A program made the translations under genes and the position numbers. A model generated the notes under the pieces. It saw only the letters and a list, made by a program, of their open reading frames with translations. It did no database searches and was not told where the DNA came from. A stretch of 64,000 nt of DNA from Flavobacterium ginsenosidimutans (GTDB lineage Bacteria > Bacteroidota > Bacteroidia > Flavobacteriales > Flavobacteriaceae): assembly GCF_003254625.1 (NCBI RefSeq), contig NZ_QJRJ01000064.1, positions 1-64,000 of the forward strand, written 5' to 3'. Below, one piece after another: positions 9,288 to 18,421 of the stretch (position 1 is the stretch's first letter; every line of letters begins with the position of its first letter).

Positions 9288-9298
9288 GATTTACTAGA
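9288..9298. promoter_or_regulatory. Operator-like repeat, copy 2, at the -33 region
   Basis: A second GATTTACTAGA, inside the imperfect dyad TCTA-n9-TAGA at 9282-9298. It covers the expected -33 region of the receptor promoter, a plausible site for the neighbouring Rrf2 regulator. Confidence 0.4.
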
Positions 9299-9315
9299 CT
9301 TTAGAAAATATTTTT

Positions 9316-9729
9316 TTATTTTTTTACCAATGAGGCGATTGTAATGCCTTCCATAGCCTTCAAAGTTTTGTCTCTAATTAGCATTAAACCGTGACGCAGA
9401 CTGCATTCGGACTCGGTTTTACAATCAGAGCAAGGCTCGTAAAAATTTAAAGAAGCGCATGGCAAAAGTGCAATTGCACCGTCAAATAATCGGTGAATTT
9501 CTGCCAAAGTAATGTCATTTTTGGATTTTATCAGATAATAACCGCCAAATTTTCCTTGCTTACTGCTCACAAAACGACCGCGTTTTAGATCTAATAAAAT
9601 CTGCTCCAAAAACTTTTTTGGAATATTCGCGCCATCAGCAATTTCTACAGTTCTAGAAATGTGATTTTCGTCTTGTTCTGCTAAATAAAGTAAGGCCTTA
9701 AGGGCGTATTTTGCTTTATGTGATAACAT
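9316..9729 (-). CDS. Rrf2 family transcriptional regulator with four C-terminal cysteines
   Basis: A 137-residue protein with an N-terminal winged helix-turn-helix of the Rrf2 family (MLSHKAKYALKALLYLA, then ANIPKKFLEQILLDLKRGRFV with the wing SKQGKFGGYYL). The C-terminal half carries Cys91, Cys100, Cys103 and Cys109. Rrf2 members such as IscR and NsrR bind an Fe-S cluster through cysteines in this region, whereas CymR-type members sense cysteine synthase; the four cysteines make metal or Fe-S binding plausible here. It lies 91 bases upstream of the Met/Cys leader ORF and TonB receptor in the same direction, so I infer that it regulates that receptor and perhaps sulfur genes elsewhere. The signal sensed is unknown. 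Confidence 0.9.
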   Translation of the reverse strand: MLSHKAKYALKALLYLAEQDENHISRTVEIADGANIPKKFLEQILLDLKRGRFVSSKQGKFGGYYLIKSKNDITLAEIHRLFDGAIALLPCASLNFYEPCSDCKTESECSLRHGLMLIRDKTLKAMEGITIASLVKK

Positions 9730-9822
9730 CTATTAATAAATTGTAAAGTGTAAATGTATGATTTTTTAAGATTGAAACCTAAACCTGAAACTTCAAACAA
9801 TGAAAATTAGAACCAGAATAAA

Positions 9823-10653
9823 TTACCAGCTTCCTCCAGAACCACCTCCAGAGAATCCGCCGCCGCCAAAGCCCCCACCGAAACCTCCGCCTCCGCCGAA
9901 ACCACCGCCAGATGATCCGCCGCCAAAGCCTCCAAATCCGCCACTACTTCTTCCAAGATTACTCAGAATAATAGCGTCAAGCAAGCTAGGGCCGCCACCG
10001 CCATTATTGCCAGAATTTCCTCCACCGCCTCTTTTATTTCGAGAAACCAGAATCAGAATAATTACAATAATGGCAATAAAAGGAAATATAGGGAAATCCT
10101 TTTGTTTGCTTTGTTTGCGTTCGCCTTTGTATTTTCCTTTAAAAACATCAAAAAGAGCATCGGCTCCTTTGTCAAGACCGTTGTAATAGCTTCCTTTTTT
10201 AAATTCAGGAATGATAATATTTCGAGTAATTTCTCCGCCTATACCTGCAGTTAATCGGTCTTCAAGTCCATAACCTGGCGAAATCCAAATTCTTCTTTCG
10301 GCTTTAGCTAATAAAATTAAAACGCCATTATCTTCCTTTGCTTGTCCGATTCCCCATTCTTGAGCCCATTTTGGCGTAAGAATACCAATGTCTTCACCTT
10401 TTAAGCTTTCAATAGTAATTACTACGATTTGGGTAGATGTAGAATCTGAATAGCGAATTAGCTTTTCTTCTAATTGCGTTTTTTCTGTCGAACTTAAAAT
10501 GTTAGCGTAATCGTAAACAGAAGTTTGAAAATCTGGTTTTTTGGGAATATCAAACTGAGCAAAAATACTATTGCTGATGAATAATGTGATAAACAAAAGA
10601 GTAATCTGAAAAATTCTATTGAAATTTGAGATTTTATTTTTGGAATTTTTCAT
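9823..10653 (-). CDS. TPM domain protein with Gly-rich tail (YgcG-like)
   Basis: A 276-residue membrane-anchored protein. It has an N-terminal signal or membrane segment (about 14-32, ending SIFAQ), a TPM domain (about 40-170) with VYDYANILSS, TQIVVITIESL and the DNGVLILLA / RRIWISPGYGLED motifs, a transmembrane helix near 188-207, and a C-terminal tail made almost only of Gly, Ser and Phe (about 208-276). TPM proteins occur in the photosystem II repair phosphatase family and in bacterial YgcG proteins, and usually accompany LemA as here. It is the last gene of a LemA-TPM-TPM set, three bases after the smaller TPM gene. The tail is unusually GC-rich for this region because of its glycine codons. 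Confidence 0.9.
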   Translation of the reverse strand: MKNSKNKISNFNRIFQITLLFITLFISNSIFAQFDIPKKPDFQTSVYDYANILSSTEKTQLEEKLIRYSDSTSTQIVVITIESLKGEDIGILTPKWAQEWGIGQAKEDNGVLILLAKAERRIWISPGYGLEDRLTAGIGGEITRNIIIPEFKKGSYYNGLDKGADALFDVFKGKYKGERKQSKQKDFPIFPFIAIIVIILILVSRNKRGGGGNSGNNGGGGPSLLDAIILSNLGRSSGGFGGFGGGSSGGGFGGGGGFGGGFGGGGFSGGGSGGSW

Positions 10654-10656
10654 TAT

Positions 10657-11094
10657 TTATCCTTTTGAGATTTCGTTAGATAATTCGTTTACATCATCTT
10701 CTTGAGAAGGGAAATATTTTTTAAGCTGTTCTCCAGCATTTAAAATACCGTCAACAATTCCTTGTTTAAAATTTCCAGCTTTAAAATGATTGGTCATAAT
10801 GTCTTTGGTACAGTCCCAAAAATCATTGGCAACCAAATCATTAATTCCTTTGTCTCCACAGATTACAAAATTTTTGTCGTCAACTGCAAAATAGAGTAAT
10901 ACGCCATTTTTTAGGTTAGTTTCATCCATTCGTAATTCATGAAAAACTTCTAAAGCCCTATCAAAATGGACTTTAGAAGTTGTTTTTTCTATATGTACTC
11001 TAATTTCGCCAGAAGTATTATTTTCAGCCATACGAATAGCTTCAACAATTTCTTGCTCTTCTTCTTTGGTTAAAAAATCTTCTACTTTTGACAT
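10657..11094 (-). CDS. TPM domain protein (soluble)
   Basis: A 145-residue protein with a single TPM-fold domain and no signal peptide or membrane helix. Family features are VEAIRMAENNTSGEIRVHIE near the start, NGVLLYFAVDDKNFVICGDKGI in the middle (about 70-95) and an acidic C-terminus. It probably lies in the cytoplasm or at the inner face of the membrane. It sits between lemA and the membrane-bound TPM gene, 54 and 3 bases away, a conserved Bacteroidota arrangement. The biochemical role is unknown; the neighbourhood suggests an envelope-associated complex. Confidence 0.88.
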   Translation of the reverse strand: MSKVEDFLTKEEEQEIVEAIRMAENNTSGEIRVHIEKTTSKVHFDRALEVFHELRMDETNLKNGVLLYFAVDDKNFVICGDKGINDLVANDFWDCTKDIMTNHFKAGNFKQGIVDGILNAGEQLKKYFPSQEDDVNELSNEISKG

Positions 11095-11148
11095 GAAAAT
11101 GATTTTAGAGTTTAGGTTGTAGATTTTAGATTATGGTCTAAAAATTTC

Positions 11149-11733
11149 TTAGAATTTTACTTCAACAGGTTTATCTGCTCCAGTAGATGCTTCAAAGTAT
11201 GGTTTTTCTTTGTATTCGCTCAAGAACCAGTTGTTTGGAATCTTTAAAATATATCCGTTGTAAACTTGTACAGCTTCATTAAAACGAGTTCTAGCAGTTA
11301 AAATTTGGTTTTCAGTACTTGCTAATTCGTCTTGTAATTTTAAGAAATTCTCGTTTGCTTTCAAAGTTGGATATTGTTCAACAGAAACCAATAATCTTGA
11401 TAATGATGAACTTACACCGCTTTGAGCTTGGTTAAATGCTGCTAATTGCTCAGGAGTTACATTACTTGGATCAATTGTTACCGAAGTAGCTTTTGCACGA
11501 GCTTCGATTACTGCAGTTAAAGTTCCTTTTTCAAAGTCAGCGGCACCTTTTACAGTGTTTACTAAATTCCCGATAAGATCATTACGTCTTTGGTAAGCCG
11601 TTTGAACATTTCCCCATTCTTTATTTACAGCTTGACTGTGTTGTAAAGCAGTATTTTTAATACCAATCGACCAAAATGCGATAATAGCAATAAGTGCTAC
11701 AATAATTCCTACAGGGATTAACCACTTTTTCAT
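11149..11733 (-). CDS. lemA: LemA family protein
   Basis: A 194-residue protein with an N-terminal transmembrane helix (about 4-24) and a coiled, alpha-helical LemA domain. It carries the family motif YQRRNDLIGNLVNTVKG (about 47-64), VEQYPTLKANENF and QILTARTRFNEAVQVYN (about 142-158). LemA proteins have an outside N-terminus and a helical-bundle cytoplasmic or periplasmic body; their function is not settled. In Bacteroidota they are regularly followed by TPM-domain genes, as here. The length is standard and the start is fixed by the membrane segment. Confidence 0.93.
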   Translation of the reverse strand: MKKWLIPVGIIVALIAIIAFWSIGIKNTALQHSQAVNKEWGNVQTAYQRRNDLIGNLVNTVKGAADFEKGTLTAVIEARAKATSVTIDPSNVTPEQLAAFNQAQSGVSSSLSRLLVSVEQYPTLKANENFLKLQDELASTENQILTARTRFNEAVQVYNGYILKIPNNWFLSEYKEKPYFEASTGADKPVEVKF

Positions 11734-11767
11734 ATTTGTTTTGATTTAAGTTTATTTCTATTTTTAA

Positions 11768-12100
11768 TTACAATTCGTTTTTGATGTCGTTCAATTGCGT
11801 TTTTATCGACTCTAATTTACGTATTATTTCGAATTTATCTAACGTTTTCTTCTGACCTTCTTTTAAGTGTGTTTTTGCACCTTCAAGCGTAAATCCTCTT
11901 TCTTTTACTAAATGGTAAATTAGCTGAAGGTTTGTAATATCTTCAGGCGTGAACATTCTGTTTCCCTTTGCATTTTTTTTAGGCTTAAGAATATCAAATT
12001 CGCTGTCCCAAAATCGTATCAAAGAGGCATTGACATTAAAAGCTTTGGCAACTTCGCCAATACTGTAATATCTTTTGTCTTTAGAAAGTTCAATATGCAT
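11768..12100 (-). CDS. MerR family transcriptional regulator
   Basis: A 110-residue DNA-binding protein. The MerR winged helix-turn-helix is clear: YYSIGEVAKAFNVNASLIRFW (about 11-31), a wing with KKNAKGNRMFTPEDITNLQ, and VKERGFTLEGAKTHL (about 73-87), followed by a short dimerisation helix. There is no effector domain and no cysteines, so it belongs to the short Bacteroidota type found next to M23 peptidase genes. It lies between the M23 peptidase and lemA genes with gaps of 57 and 34 bases and is probably co-transcribed. The regulated genes are not evident. Confidence 0.9.
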   Translation of the reverse strand: MHIELSKDKRYYSIGEVAKAFNVNASLIRFWDSEFDILKPKKNAKGNRMFTPEDITNLQLIYHLVKERGFTLEGAKTHLKEGQKKTLDKFEIIRKLESIKTQLNDIKNEL

Positions 12101-12157
12101 GGTTCGTTTTTTTCTATTTTATTTCAAAAATACTATTTTTTCGGAATATTAATCTTA

Positions 12158-13135
12158 TTAATCTAATGATTGATTTTCTTGGTTTGCCATTTGCGAAATT
12201 GCCACATACTCGGCAGCCGAAATATTTCCGTAATAAAAATTAAGCGGATTAACTACTTTACCATCTTTATGAACTTCATAATGACAATGCGGACCTTCTG
12301 ATCTTCCTGTGCTTCCAACAAAACCAATAACATCACCTCTTTTAACTCGCTGTCCAGGATGGCAGTTGTATTTGCTTAAGTGGGCGTATAAACTCTCATA
12401 TCCAAAACCGTGCCTGATCACAATATGATTTCCGTATCCAGAGGCTGTGTTGTCAGCTCTATCTACAACTCCGTCACCTGTTGCATAAATGGGAGCTCCA
12501 GTATTGGCGGTAAAATCCATTCCGTTGTGCATTTTTCGCACTTTCGTGAAAGGATCGATTCGGTATCCAAAACCTGACGCAACACGTTTTAAATTTTCAT
12601 TTCGAACTGGCTGAATGGCAGGAATTGCAAGTAATAAATTTTCTTTGGCTCCAGCCAATTTTAAAATTTCGTCTAAAGATGTAGACTGAATTGCCAATTG
12701 TTTTGACAGTTTGTCAATTCTTTTTGTTGCATTTAAAACGAGCTGAGAATTATTATAACCTTCTAAAGCTTTATATCTTTGAGAACTTCTAAAACCAGCT
12801 TTTCTGATAGAATCTGGAATTTCAGTTTTATTAAAATAAACTCTATAAATATTATTGTCACGTTCTTCTAATGCGTCTGCAGCTTCGTCAATTTCGTCTA
12901 ATTTTTTATTTAAAATGGCATATTGCAGTTTTAAATTTTCGATTTCACGTGCTTGTAAACGATCTTTTGGAGTCTCGAAATAAGGAGTGTTAATTAAAAG
13001 AACGAAAACTAAAAAGCCAAATAGTGCTGAAGCCAATAAAAACAGTAATGCGTAACCGATTTTAATCCTTTTTCTGGTTTTTATTTTCGTATAAGCCAGA
13101 TTTTCTGAGTCGTAATAATATTTTACTTTCGCCAT
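12158..13135 (-). CDS. M23 family peptidase (peptidoglycan endopeptidase)
   Basis: A 325-residue inner-membrane-anchored protein. It has a cytoplasmic N-terminus, one transmembrane helix (about 27-50), a coiled coil (about 60-110), then a C-terminal LytM/M23 domain. The zinc-site motifs are HNGMDFTA (about 201-208) and HCHYEV near 281-286, with YGNHIVIRHG between. It probably cleaves peptide cross-links in peptidoglycan during growth or division. It is the first gene of the minus-strand M23-MerR-LemA-TPM-TPM cluster and is divergent from alaS. All catalytic histidines appear present, so it is probably active rather than an EnvC-type degenerate form. Confidence 0.92.
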   Translation of the reverse strand: MAKVKYYYDSENLAYTKIKTRKRIKIGYALLFLLASALFGFLVFVLLINTPYFETPKDRLQAREIENLKLQYAILNKKLDEIDEAADALEERDNNIYRVYFNKTEIPDSIRKAGFRSSQRYKALEGYNNSQLVLNATKRIDKLSKQLAIQSTSLDEILKLAGAKENLLLAIPAIQPVRNENLKRVASGFGYRIDPFTKVRKMHNGMDFTANTGAPIYATGDGVVDRADNTASGYGNHIVIRHGFGYESLYAHLSKYNCHPGQRVKRGDVIGFVGSTGRSEGPHCHYEVHKDGKVVNPLNFYYGNISAAEYVAISQMANQENQSLD

Positions 13136-13149
13136 ATTTTAAAATACGC

Positions 13150-13157
13150 TATTTTTG
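13150..13157 (+). promoter_or_regulatory. Candidate -7 element for a short transcript
   Basis: TATTTTTG fits TAnnTTTG and is directly followed by an extended hairpin sequence (13161-13225). It is 260 bases from alaS and may drive a small RNA or a long alaS leader. Confidence 0.35.
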
Positions 13158-13160
13158 CAC

Positions 13161-13225
13161 CTTGTAAAATGAGTTAGTCGAAGGAAACTGCTAAATGTTT
13201 CAGTCGTCCGGCTCTTTTTTACAAG
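13161..13225 (+). ncRNA. Candidate structured RNA in the M23-alaS gap
   Basis: The segment folds on itself: outer arms CTTGTAAAA / TTTTTACAAG with GAG / CTC inside, then AGTC / GGCT (with one G-U pair), GGA / TCC and ACTG / CAGT around an AT-rich loop. A TAnnTTTG element lies just upstream, and CCGGCTCTTTTTT could act as a terminator tail. No known RNA family was recognised (it does not fit the SRP RNA tetraloop). It may instead be only an inverted repeat. Confidence 0.25.
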
Positions 13226-13413
13226 AATTAATGATTAGATATTGGGGCTATTTTATCATTAAGATAATGCGCAAAATAGGTAATTTATTGTTTAAATTAT
13301 AAGTTTTTTAATTACATTATAAAAAACTTAACGCATCATCAAATGAATAAATTAGCTAATCATCTAATTTTCAAATTGACACATTAAAACAGACACATTT
13401 TTCTAATTTAAAT

Positions 13414-16053
13414 ATGAAATCACAAGACGTACGTAAACAATTTTTAGATTTTTTTGAGAGTAAAGGGCATACAATTGTCCCATCAGCTCCTATTGTCCTT
13501 AAAGATGACCCAACCTTGATGTTCAATAACTCGGGAATGGCCCAGTTTAAAGAATTTTTCTTAGGAAACGGAACTCCAAAAAGTCCAAGAATAGCCGATA
13601 CGCAAAAATGTCTTCGTGTTTCAGGAAAACATAATGACCTTGAAGAGGTTGGTATTGATACTTACCACCACACGATGTTTGAAATGTTAGGAAACTGGTC
13701 TTTTGGTGATTATTTCAAAAAAGAAGCAATCAACTGGGCTTGGGAATTATTGACAGAAGTGTACAAAATTCCAAAAGAAAATCTTTATGTTTCTGTTTTT
13801 GAAGGAAGTAAAGAAGATAATGTTCCGTTTGACCAAGAAGCTTGGGATATCTGGAAAACATTAATTGATGAAGATCGAATTATTCTTGGAAATAAAAAAG
13901 ATAATTTCTGGGAAATGGGAGATCAAGGACCATGTGGACCTTGTTCTGAAATTCACGTTGATTTACGTTCTGAAGAAGAAAAAGCTCAGGTTTCTGGAAA
14001 AAGTTTAGTTAATAATGATCACCCGCAAGTTGTTGAAATTTGGAATAATGTATTTATGGAATTCAACCGTAAAGCAGATGGTTCTTTAGAAAAACTTCCT
14101 GCACAACACGTTGATACCGGAATGGGATTTGAGCGTTTGTGTATGGCATTACAAGGAAAAACATCAAACTATGATACCGATGTTTTCATGCCTTTAATTA
14201 GAGAAATTGAAACTATTACAGGTGCAAAATATACAACTAATGATGTAACAGGCATTAGTGAAGAACAAAATAAAATGAATATTGCCATTCGTGTAGTTGC
14301 AGATCACGTTCGTGCGGTGGCTTTTGCTATTGCTGATGGACAGTTGCCTTCTAACACGGGTGCAGGTTATGTAATTCGTAGAATTTTACGTCGTGCTATT
14401 CGTTACGGATTTACTTTCTTAGGAACAAAAGAGCCATTTATTTTCAAATTAGTTGAAACTTTAAGCGAGCAAATGGGAGATTCTTTCCCGGAAATCAGAA
14501 CGCAAAAAGCACTTTGTTCAAATGTTATTCGTGAAGAAGAAAATTCTTTCCTAAGAACATTAGATCAAGGATTAGTTCTTTTAGATGCTGTAATTTTAAA
14601 TAATAACGGAGACACAATCGATGGTAAAAAAGCTTTCGAATTGTACGATACTTACGGATTTCCAATCGATTTAACCGCTTTGATTCTTTCAGAAAAAGGA
14701 TTGAAATTAGACGAAAAAGGATTCCAGGAACAATTACAATTGCAAAAAGAAAGATCTCGTGCAGCATCAAAAGTAACTGCTGGTGACTGGAATGTAATTG
14801 TTGAGGATGATATTCAGGAATTTGTTGGTTATGACAGATTATCTCAGCAAGTAAAAATTACGAAATACAGAAGAGTAGAAAGTGTTAAAGACGGAGAGAT
14901 TTTCCAATTGGTTTTCAATGCAACTCCTTTTTATGGAGAGAGCGGAGGACAAACGGGAGATAAAGGATATTTAGAAGCTCAAAACGGAGATATCGTTTAT
15001 ATTATCGATACCAAAAAAGAAAATAACCAAACGATACATTTAACACAATCGTTGCCAGATAATATTACTGGAACTTTTAATGCTGTTGTAGATAAAATTC
15101 AAAGAGCTAAAACTTCTTCAAACCACTCGGCTACGCATTTATTGCACCAAGGTTTGCGTAAGATTTTAGGAACTCATATTGAGCAAAAAGGTTCTATGGT
15201 AAGAAATGCTTCTTTGCGTTTTGACTTTTCTCATTTTTCTAAAGTTTCTGATGAAGAATTATTAGAAGTAGAAAACTTTGTAAATGCAAGAATTCGCGAG
15301 AGTTTACCATTAATCGAAAAAAGAGGAATTCCTAAAGAACAAGCTCTTGAAGATGGAGCAATTGCTTTGTTTGGAGAGAAATACGGAGATTTAGTTCGTA
15401 CTATTAAATTTGGAGATTCTGTCGAATTATGTGGAGGAACGCACGTTGCCAATACATCTGATATCTGGCACTTTAAAATTGTTTCAGAAGGTGCAGTTGC
15501 GGCTGGAATTAGAAGGATTGAAGCAATCACAAGTGAAGCTGCAAAAGAATATTTTGAGTCTCAGGCTGTTTCTTTAACTGAAATTAAAGAAGCTTTAAAA
15601 AATGCTCAAGATCCTGTAAAAGCAATTCAGGCATTACAAGACGAAAATGCTCAATTGAAAAAACAATTGGAGACTTTATTGAAAGATAAAGCTAAAAATA
15701 TGAAAGCTGATTTAGCTAAAGAATTACAAGAAATCAATGGAGTTCAGTTCTTGGCTAAACAAGTTGATTTGAATCCTGAAGGAGCAAAAGATTTAGCTTA
15801 CGAATTAGGAAATTCTTATAATAATTTATTTTTAGTTTTAGCTACTGCTCAGGACGGAAAACCAATGTTAACATGCTATGTTTCTAAAGAGATTGTAGCT
15901 GAGAAAAACTTAAACGCTGGACAAGTAGTTCGTGAATTAGGTAAATATATCCAAGGTGGAGGAGGAGGACAACCTTTCTTCGCAACTGCAGGAGGTAAAA
16001 ATATTGACGGAATTGCTGAGGCGCTTGCTAAAGCTGTGGAATTTGTGAAGTAA
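13414..16053 (+). CDS. alaS: Alanine--tRNA ligase
   Basis: AlaS charges tRNA-Ala with alanine and edits mischarged serine or glycine. The 879-residue protein has the class II catalytic domain at the N-terminus ([42 protein letters not shown]), the helical tRNA-recognition region, and an editing domain with zinc-ligand motifs HSATH (571-575) and CGGTH (673-677). A C-terminal DHHA1/C-Ala domain ends with a Gly-rich [11 protein letters not shown]. The length is normal for the family. It stands alone on the plus strand, divergent from the M23 cluster and closed by a strong terminator. No leader peptide was found upstream. Confidence 0.98.
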   Translation: MKSQDVRKQFLDFFESKGHTIVPSAPIVLKDDPTLMFNNSGMAQFKEFFLGNGTPKSPRIADTQKCLRVSGKHNDLEEVGIDTYHHTMFEMLGNWSFGDYFKKEAINWAWELLTEVYKIPKENLYVSVFEGSKEDNVPFDQEAWDIWKTLIDEDRIILGNKKDNFWEMGDQGPCGPCSEIHVDLRSEEEKAQVSGKSLVNNDHPQVVEIWNNVFMEFNRKADGSLEKLPAQHVDTGMGFERLCMALQGKTSNYDTDVFMPLIREIETITGAKYTTNDVTGISEEQNKMNIAIRVVADHVRAVAFAIADGQLPSNTGAGYVIRRILRRAIRYGFTFLGTKEPFIFKLVETLSEQMGDSFPEIRTQKALCSNVIREEENSFLRTLDQGLVLLDAVILNNNGDTIDGKKAFELYDTYGFPIDLTALILSEKGLKLDEKGFQEQLQLQKERSRAASKVTAGDWNVIVEDDIQEFVGYDRLSQQVKITKYRRVESVKDGEIFQLVFNATPFYGESGGQTGDKGYLEAQNGDIVYIIDTKKENNQTIHLTQSLPDNITGTFNAVVDKIQRAKTSSNHSATHLLHQGLRKILGTHIEQKGSMVRNASLRFDFSHFSKVSDEELLEVENFVNARIRESLPLIEKRGIPKEQALEDGAIALFGEKYGDLVRTIKFGDSVELCGGTHVANTSDIWHFKIVSEGAVAAGIRRIEAITSEAAKEYFESQAVSLTEIKEALKNAQDPVKAIQALQDENAQLKKQLETLLKDKAKNMKADLAKELQEINGVQFLAKQVDLNPEGAKDLAYELGNSYNNLFLVLATAQDGKPMLTCYVSKEIVAEKNLNAGQVVRELGKYIQGGGGGQPFFATAGGKNIDGIAEALAKAVEFVK

Positions 16054-16105
16054 TTAAAGTCACTTAGAATCTGAGATACTAAGATTCTAAGTTTTTATAA
16101 AAAGT

Positions 16106-16143
16106 AAACCCGACAGATTTTAAAAATCTGTCGGGTTTTTTAT
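16106..16143 (+). terminator. alaS terminator, CCCGACAG-type palindrome
   Basis: Arms AAACCCGACAGATTTT and complement are followed by a T-run. The same CCCGACAG / CTGTCGGG core is found at 47019-47051, so this is a dispersed palindrome acting as a terminator. Confidence 0.8.
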
Positions 16144-16164
16144 TTGTAGTATTCTCTCATTTTA

Positions 16165-16266
16165 TGTTATTTCGACGAAGGAGAAATCTCCGCAAGTAAC
16201 TCCACAATCAAAGTCGCAAATTTTTGTCGAGCTTCTAGCGGAGATTTCTCCTTCGTCGAAATAACA
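16165..16266. repeat. Perfect 29-bp inverted repeat (REP-like)
   Basis: The arms at 16165-16193 and 16238-16266 are exactly complementary, with core TTTCGACGAAGGAGAAATCT, and are separated by 44 bases. There is no ORF inside. The form is that of an extragenic palindromic element lying between two convergent genes. Confidence 0.9.
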
Positions 16267-16336
16267 AATAGTACGTTTTTCGATTGTTAAAAAAGCTTAG
16301 AACCTTAGCAACTTAGAATCTTAGCGACTCAGAAAA

Positions 16337-18082
16337 CTATTTTCTCTCCCCAATTTGTTGGCGCCACATAGCATAATAAAGCCCTTTTTCTACAATTAAA
16401 TCTTCGTGTTTACCTTGTTCGATGATTTTACCTTGTTCTAAGACAAATATTCTGTCGGCATGCATTACAGTTGATAAACGGTGCGCGATTAAAACAGTAA
16501 TTCGGTTTTTGTCTGAAATATTTCTAATTGTTGCGTTAATTTCCTCTTCTGTAATTGAATCTAATGCCGAAGTCGCTTCGTCAAAAATCAATAAATTCGG
16601 ATTTCTAAGAATAGCTCTAGCAATAGATAAACGCTGTTTTTCTCCACCCGAAACTTTTATTCCACCTTCGCCAATTGTCGTGTTTAAACCATCTTCTGCG
16701 CGTCTCAAAAGTTTGTCACAACTTGCTCTTTTTAAAGCATCATATAAATCTTCATCGGTTGCATTTGGTTTTACAAATAATAAGTTTTCGCGAATCGTTC
16801 CAGAAAATAATTGAGCGTCTTGTGTTACAAATCCTAATTGTTTTCTTAAATCAAGTAAATCAATTTCTGTAGAATCAATATCATTATACAAAACCTGACC
16901 TTCTTGTGGAGTGTATAATCCGACTAATAATTTTACTAAAGTCGTTTTCCCAGATCCAGACGGACCAACAAAAGCCACGGTTTGTCCTTGTTTGATTTCG
17001 AAATTTATATTTTCAACTGCTTTGAACTTTGCGGTTTTATGCTGAAAACTAACATTTTCGAAAAGTAATTTCTGAATTGCACCAACATGTTTTGGTGTTT
17101 TTGGACGAAATTCTTTTGGAGCGCTTAATAAAGTTTTAAAGTTCTCCATAGAAACTTTTGTTTCGTTCAAAGCAATAATAAAGTTTCCTAATTCTTGCAA
17201 TGGACCAAAAATGAAGAAGGTAAAAAATACCATTGTCAATAGATCTCCAACAATGATTTTTCCTCCAAAAAGGAAATAATATAAAGCAAAAACAACACAA
17301 GTTCTTAAAAAATGAACGGTTGTTCCTTGAATAAAACTCAAACTTCTGATGAAACGGATTTTCTCTAATTCTAGTTGAAGAATTTTAAAAGTGTTTAAGT
17401 TCAAACGCTTTTCTTCTTGATATGTTAAACCAAGACTTTTTACTAACTCGATGTTTCGTAAACTTTCAGTTGTCGAACCTGCCAGTGCATTGGTTTGATT
17501 TACAATCTTTCTAGAAACGATTTTGATCTTTTTACCCAAGTACAAACTCACCAAAGCAATAATTGGAGCTGTAATTAAGAAGATAATCGAAATTCTAAAA
17601 TCGATTCTTGCAACATAAACGATTACAAATATAAAACCGATTATAGTTTGAAAGATTAACGAAATAGAAAGTGTAATCAGTTTTTCTGAATCGATTCTAA
17701 CTTTTGTCAATTTGCTCAAAGTTTCTCCACTTCGCTGGTCTTCAAATTCGGCATAAGGAAGATCAAGAGATTTTTTGATTCCGTCTGTATACATTTGAGC
17801 GCCAGTACGCTGAATAACAACATTGGTGAAGTAATCCTGAAAGTTTTTGGTAATTCTAGAAATCATCGCTGCACCAAGCGAAAGCCCAAGCCAGAAAGAC
17901 AATGATTTAATAAATCCGATTTCGTTTCCTTTGTATTTTGCCAGACCAACTCCGCAATCCTGCATAAGTTTTCCTGTAATTACTGAGTCTGATAAACTGA
18001 AACAAATGTTGATAGTAGCCATTATCAAAGCAAAAAATAAGAGCATTTTATGTTTGATAATGTAAGTATATAATAATTTCAT
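16337..18082 (-). CDS. ABC transporter, fused permease and ATPase
   Basis: A 581-residue half-transporter of the type I exporter class (MsbA/multidrug-like), working as a homo- or heterodimer in the inner membrane. The N-terminal region has six predicted membrane helices (about residues 10-315). The nucleotide-binding domain has Walker A GPSGSGKTT (about 372-380), signature SGGEKQR, Walker B NLLIFDEATSALD and the H-loop IAHRLST. The substrate could be lipid, drug or peptide and cannot be fixed. It is monocistronic, convergent with alaS and separated from it by a REP-like palindrome. Confidence 0.93.
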   Translation of the reverse strand: MKLLYTYIIKHKMLLFFALIMATINICFSLSDSVITGKLMQDCGVGLAKYKGNEIGFIKSLSFWLGLSLGAAMISRITKNFQDYFTNVVIQRTGAQMYTDGIKKSLDLPYAEFEDQRSGETLSKLTKVRIDSEKLITLSISLIFQTIIGFIFVIVYVARIDFRISIIFLITAPIIALVSLYLGKKIKIVSRKIVNQTNALAGSTTESLRNIELVKSLGLTYQEEKRLNLNTFKILQLELEKIRFIRSLSFIQGTTVHFLRTCVVFALYYFLFGGKIIVGDLLTMVFFTFFIFGPLQELGNFIIALNETKVSMENFKTLLSAPKEFRPKTPKHVGAIQKLLFENVSFQHKTAKFKAVENINFEIKQGQTVAFVGPSGSGKTTLVKLLVGLYTPQEGQVLYNDIDSTEIDLLDLRKQLGFVTQDAQLFSGTIRENLLFVKPNATDEDLYDALKRASCDKLLRRAEDGLNTTIGEGGIKVSGGEKQRLSIARAILRNPNLLIFDEATSALDSITEEEINATIRNISDKNRITVLIAHRLSTVMHADRIFVLEQGKIIEQGKHEDLIVEKGLYYAMWRQQIGERK

Positions 18083-18421
18083 ATATGATTTTAAAAAAAT
18101 GGAAGATGCAAAAATAAGGAATTGTTTTAGTTTGTGAAGTTCATTTTTGTTATTAAAAATGTAAATTTTTTACAGATGAAATTACCAGTTGTTTTAGTCT
18201 CTGAATTAATTAAAAAAACAGAAGAAAAAAGCTAGGTATTTATACGTGTTTTTGATTTTATCTAATCTTTTGTGATAAGATATTTGTGTGCTTATTTTGT
18301 TAGCCAATAATATCTTAAGAAGCATTTAAATTATAGTAACTGTTTGTAATGAGGAATCCCGTAAGGTTTTGGTTTTAGGTTGTCTTAAGTTTGTAACAAT
18401 AACAAATTTAACCAAATCAAA
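18083..18421. other. Divergent intergenic region, ABC transporter / lipoprotein
   Basis: This 339-base AT-rich region separates divergent genes. TAAGTTTG at 18386-18393 fits the -7 consensus for the lipoprotein gene, with a possible TTG at 18369-18371 at short spacing. A 19-codon ORF at 18176 looks like chance. No RNA or repeat was recognised. Confidence 0.4.

Noticed and set aside
9800..10186. Proline-rich plus-strand ORF
   Set aside because: It is the antisense of the Gly-rich tail of the TPM protein; the composition is forced by the glycine codons.
13161..13225. Signal recognition particle RNA
   Set aside because: The GGAAGG-type tetraloop and the GCAGC symmetric loop of SRP RNA are not formed in the predicted fold.
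18176..18235. 19-codon ORF (MKLPVVLVSELIKKTEEKS) between the ABC transporter and lipoprotein genes
   Set aside because: No regulatory codon run, terminator or downstream coupling; likely chance in AT-rich DNA.
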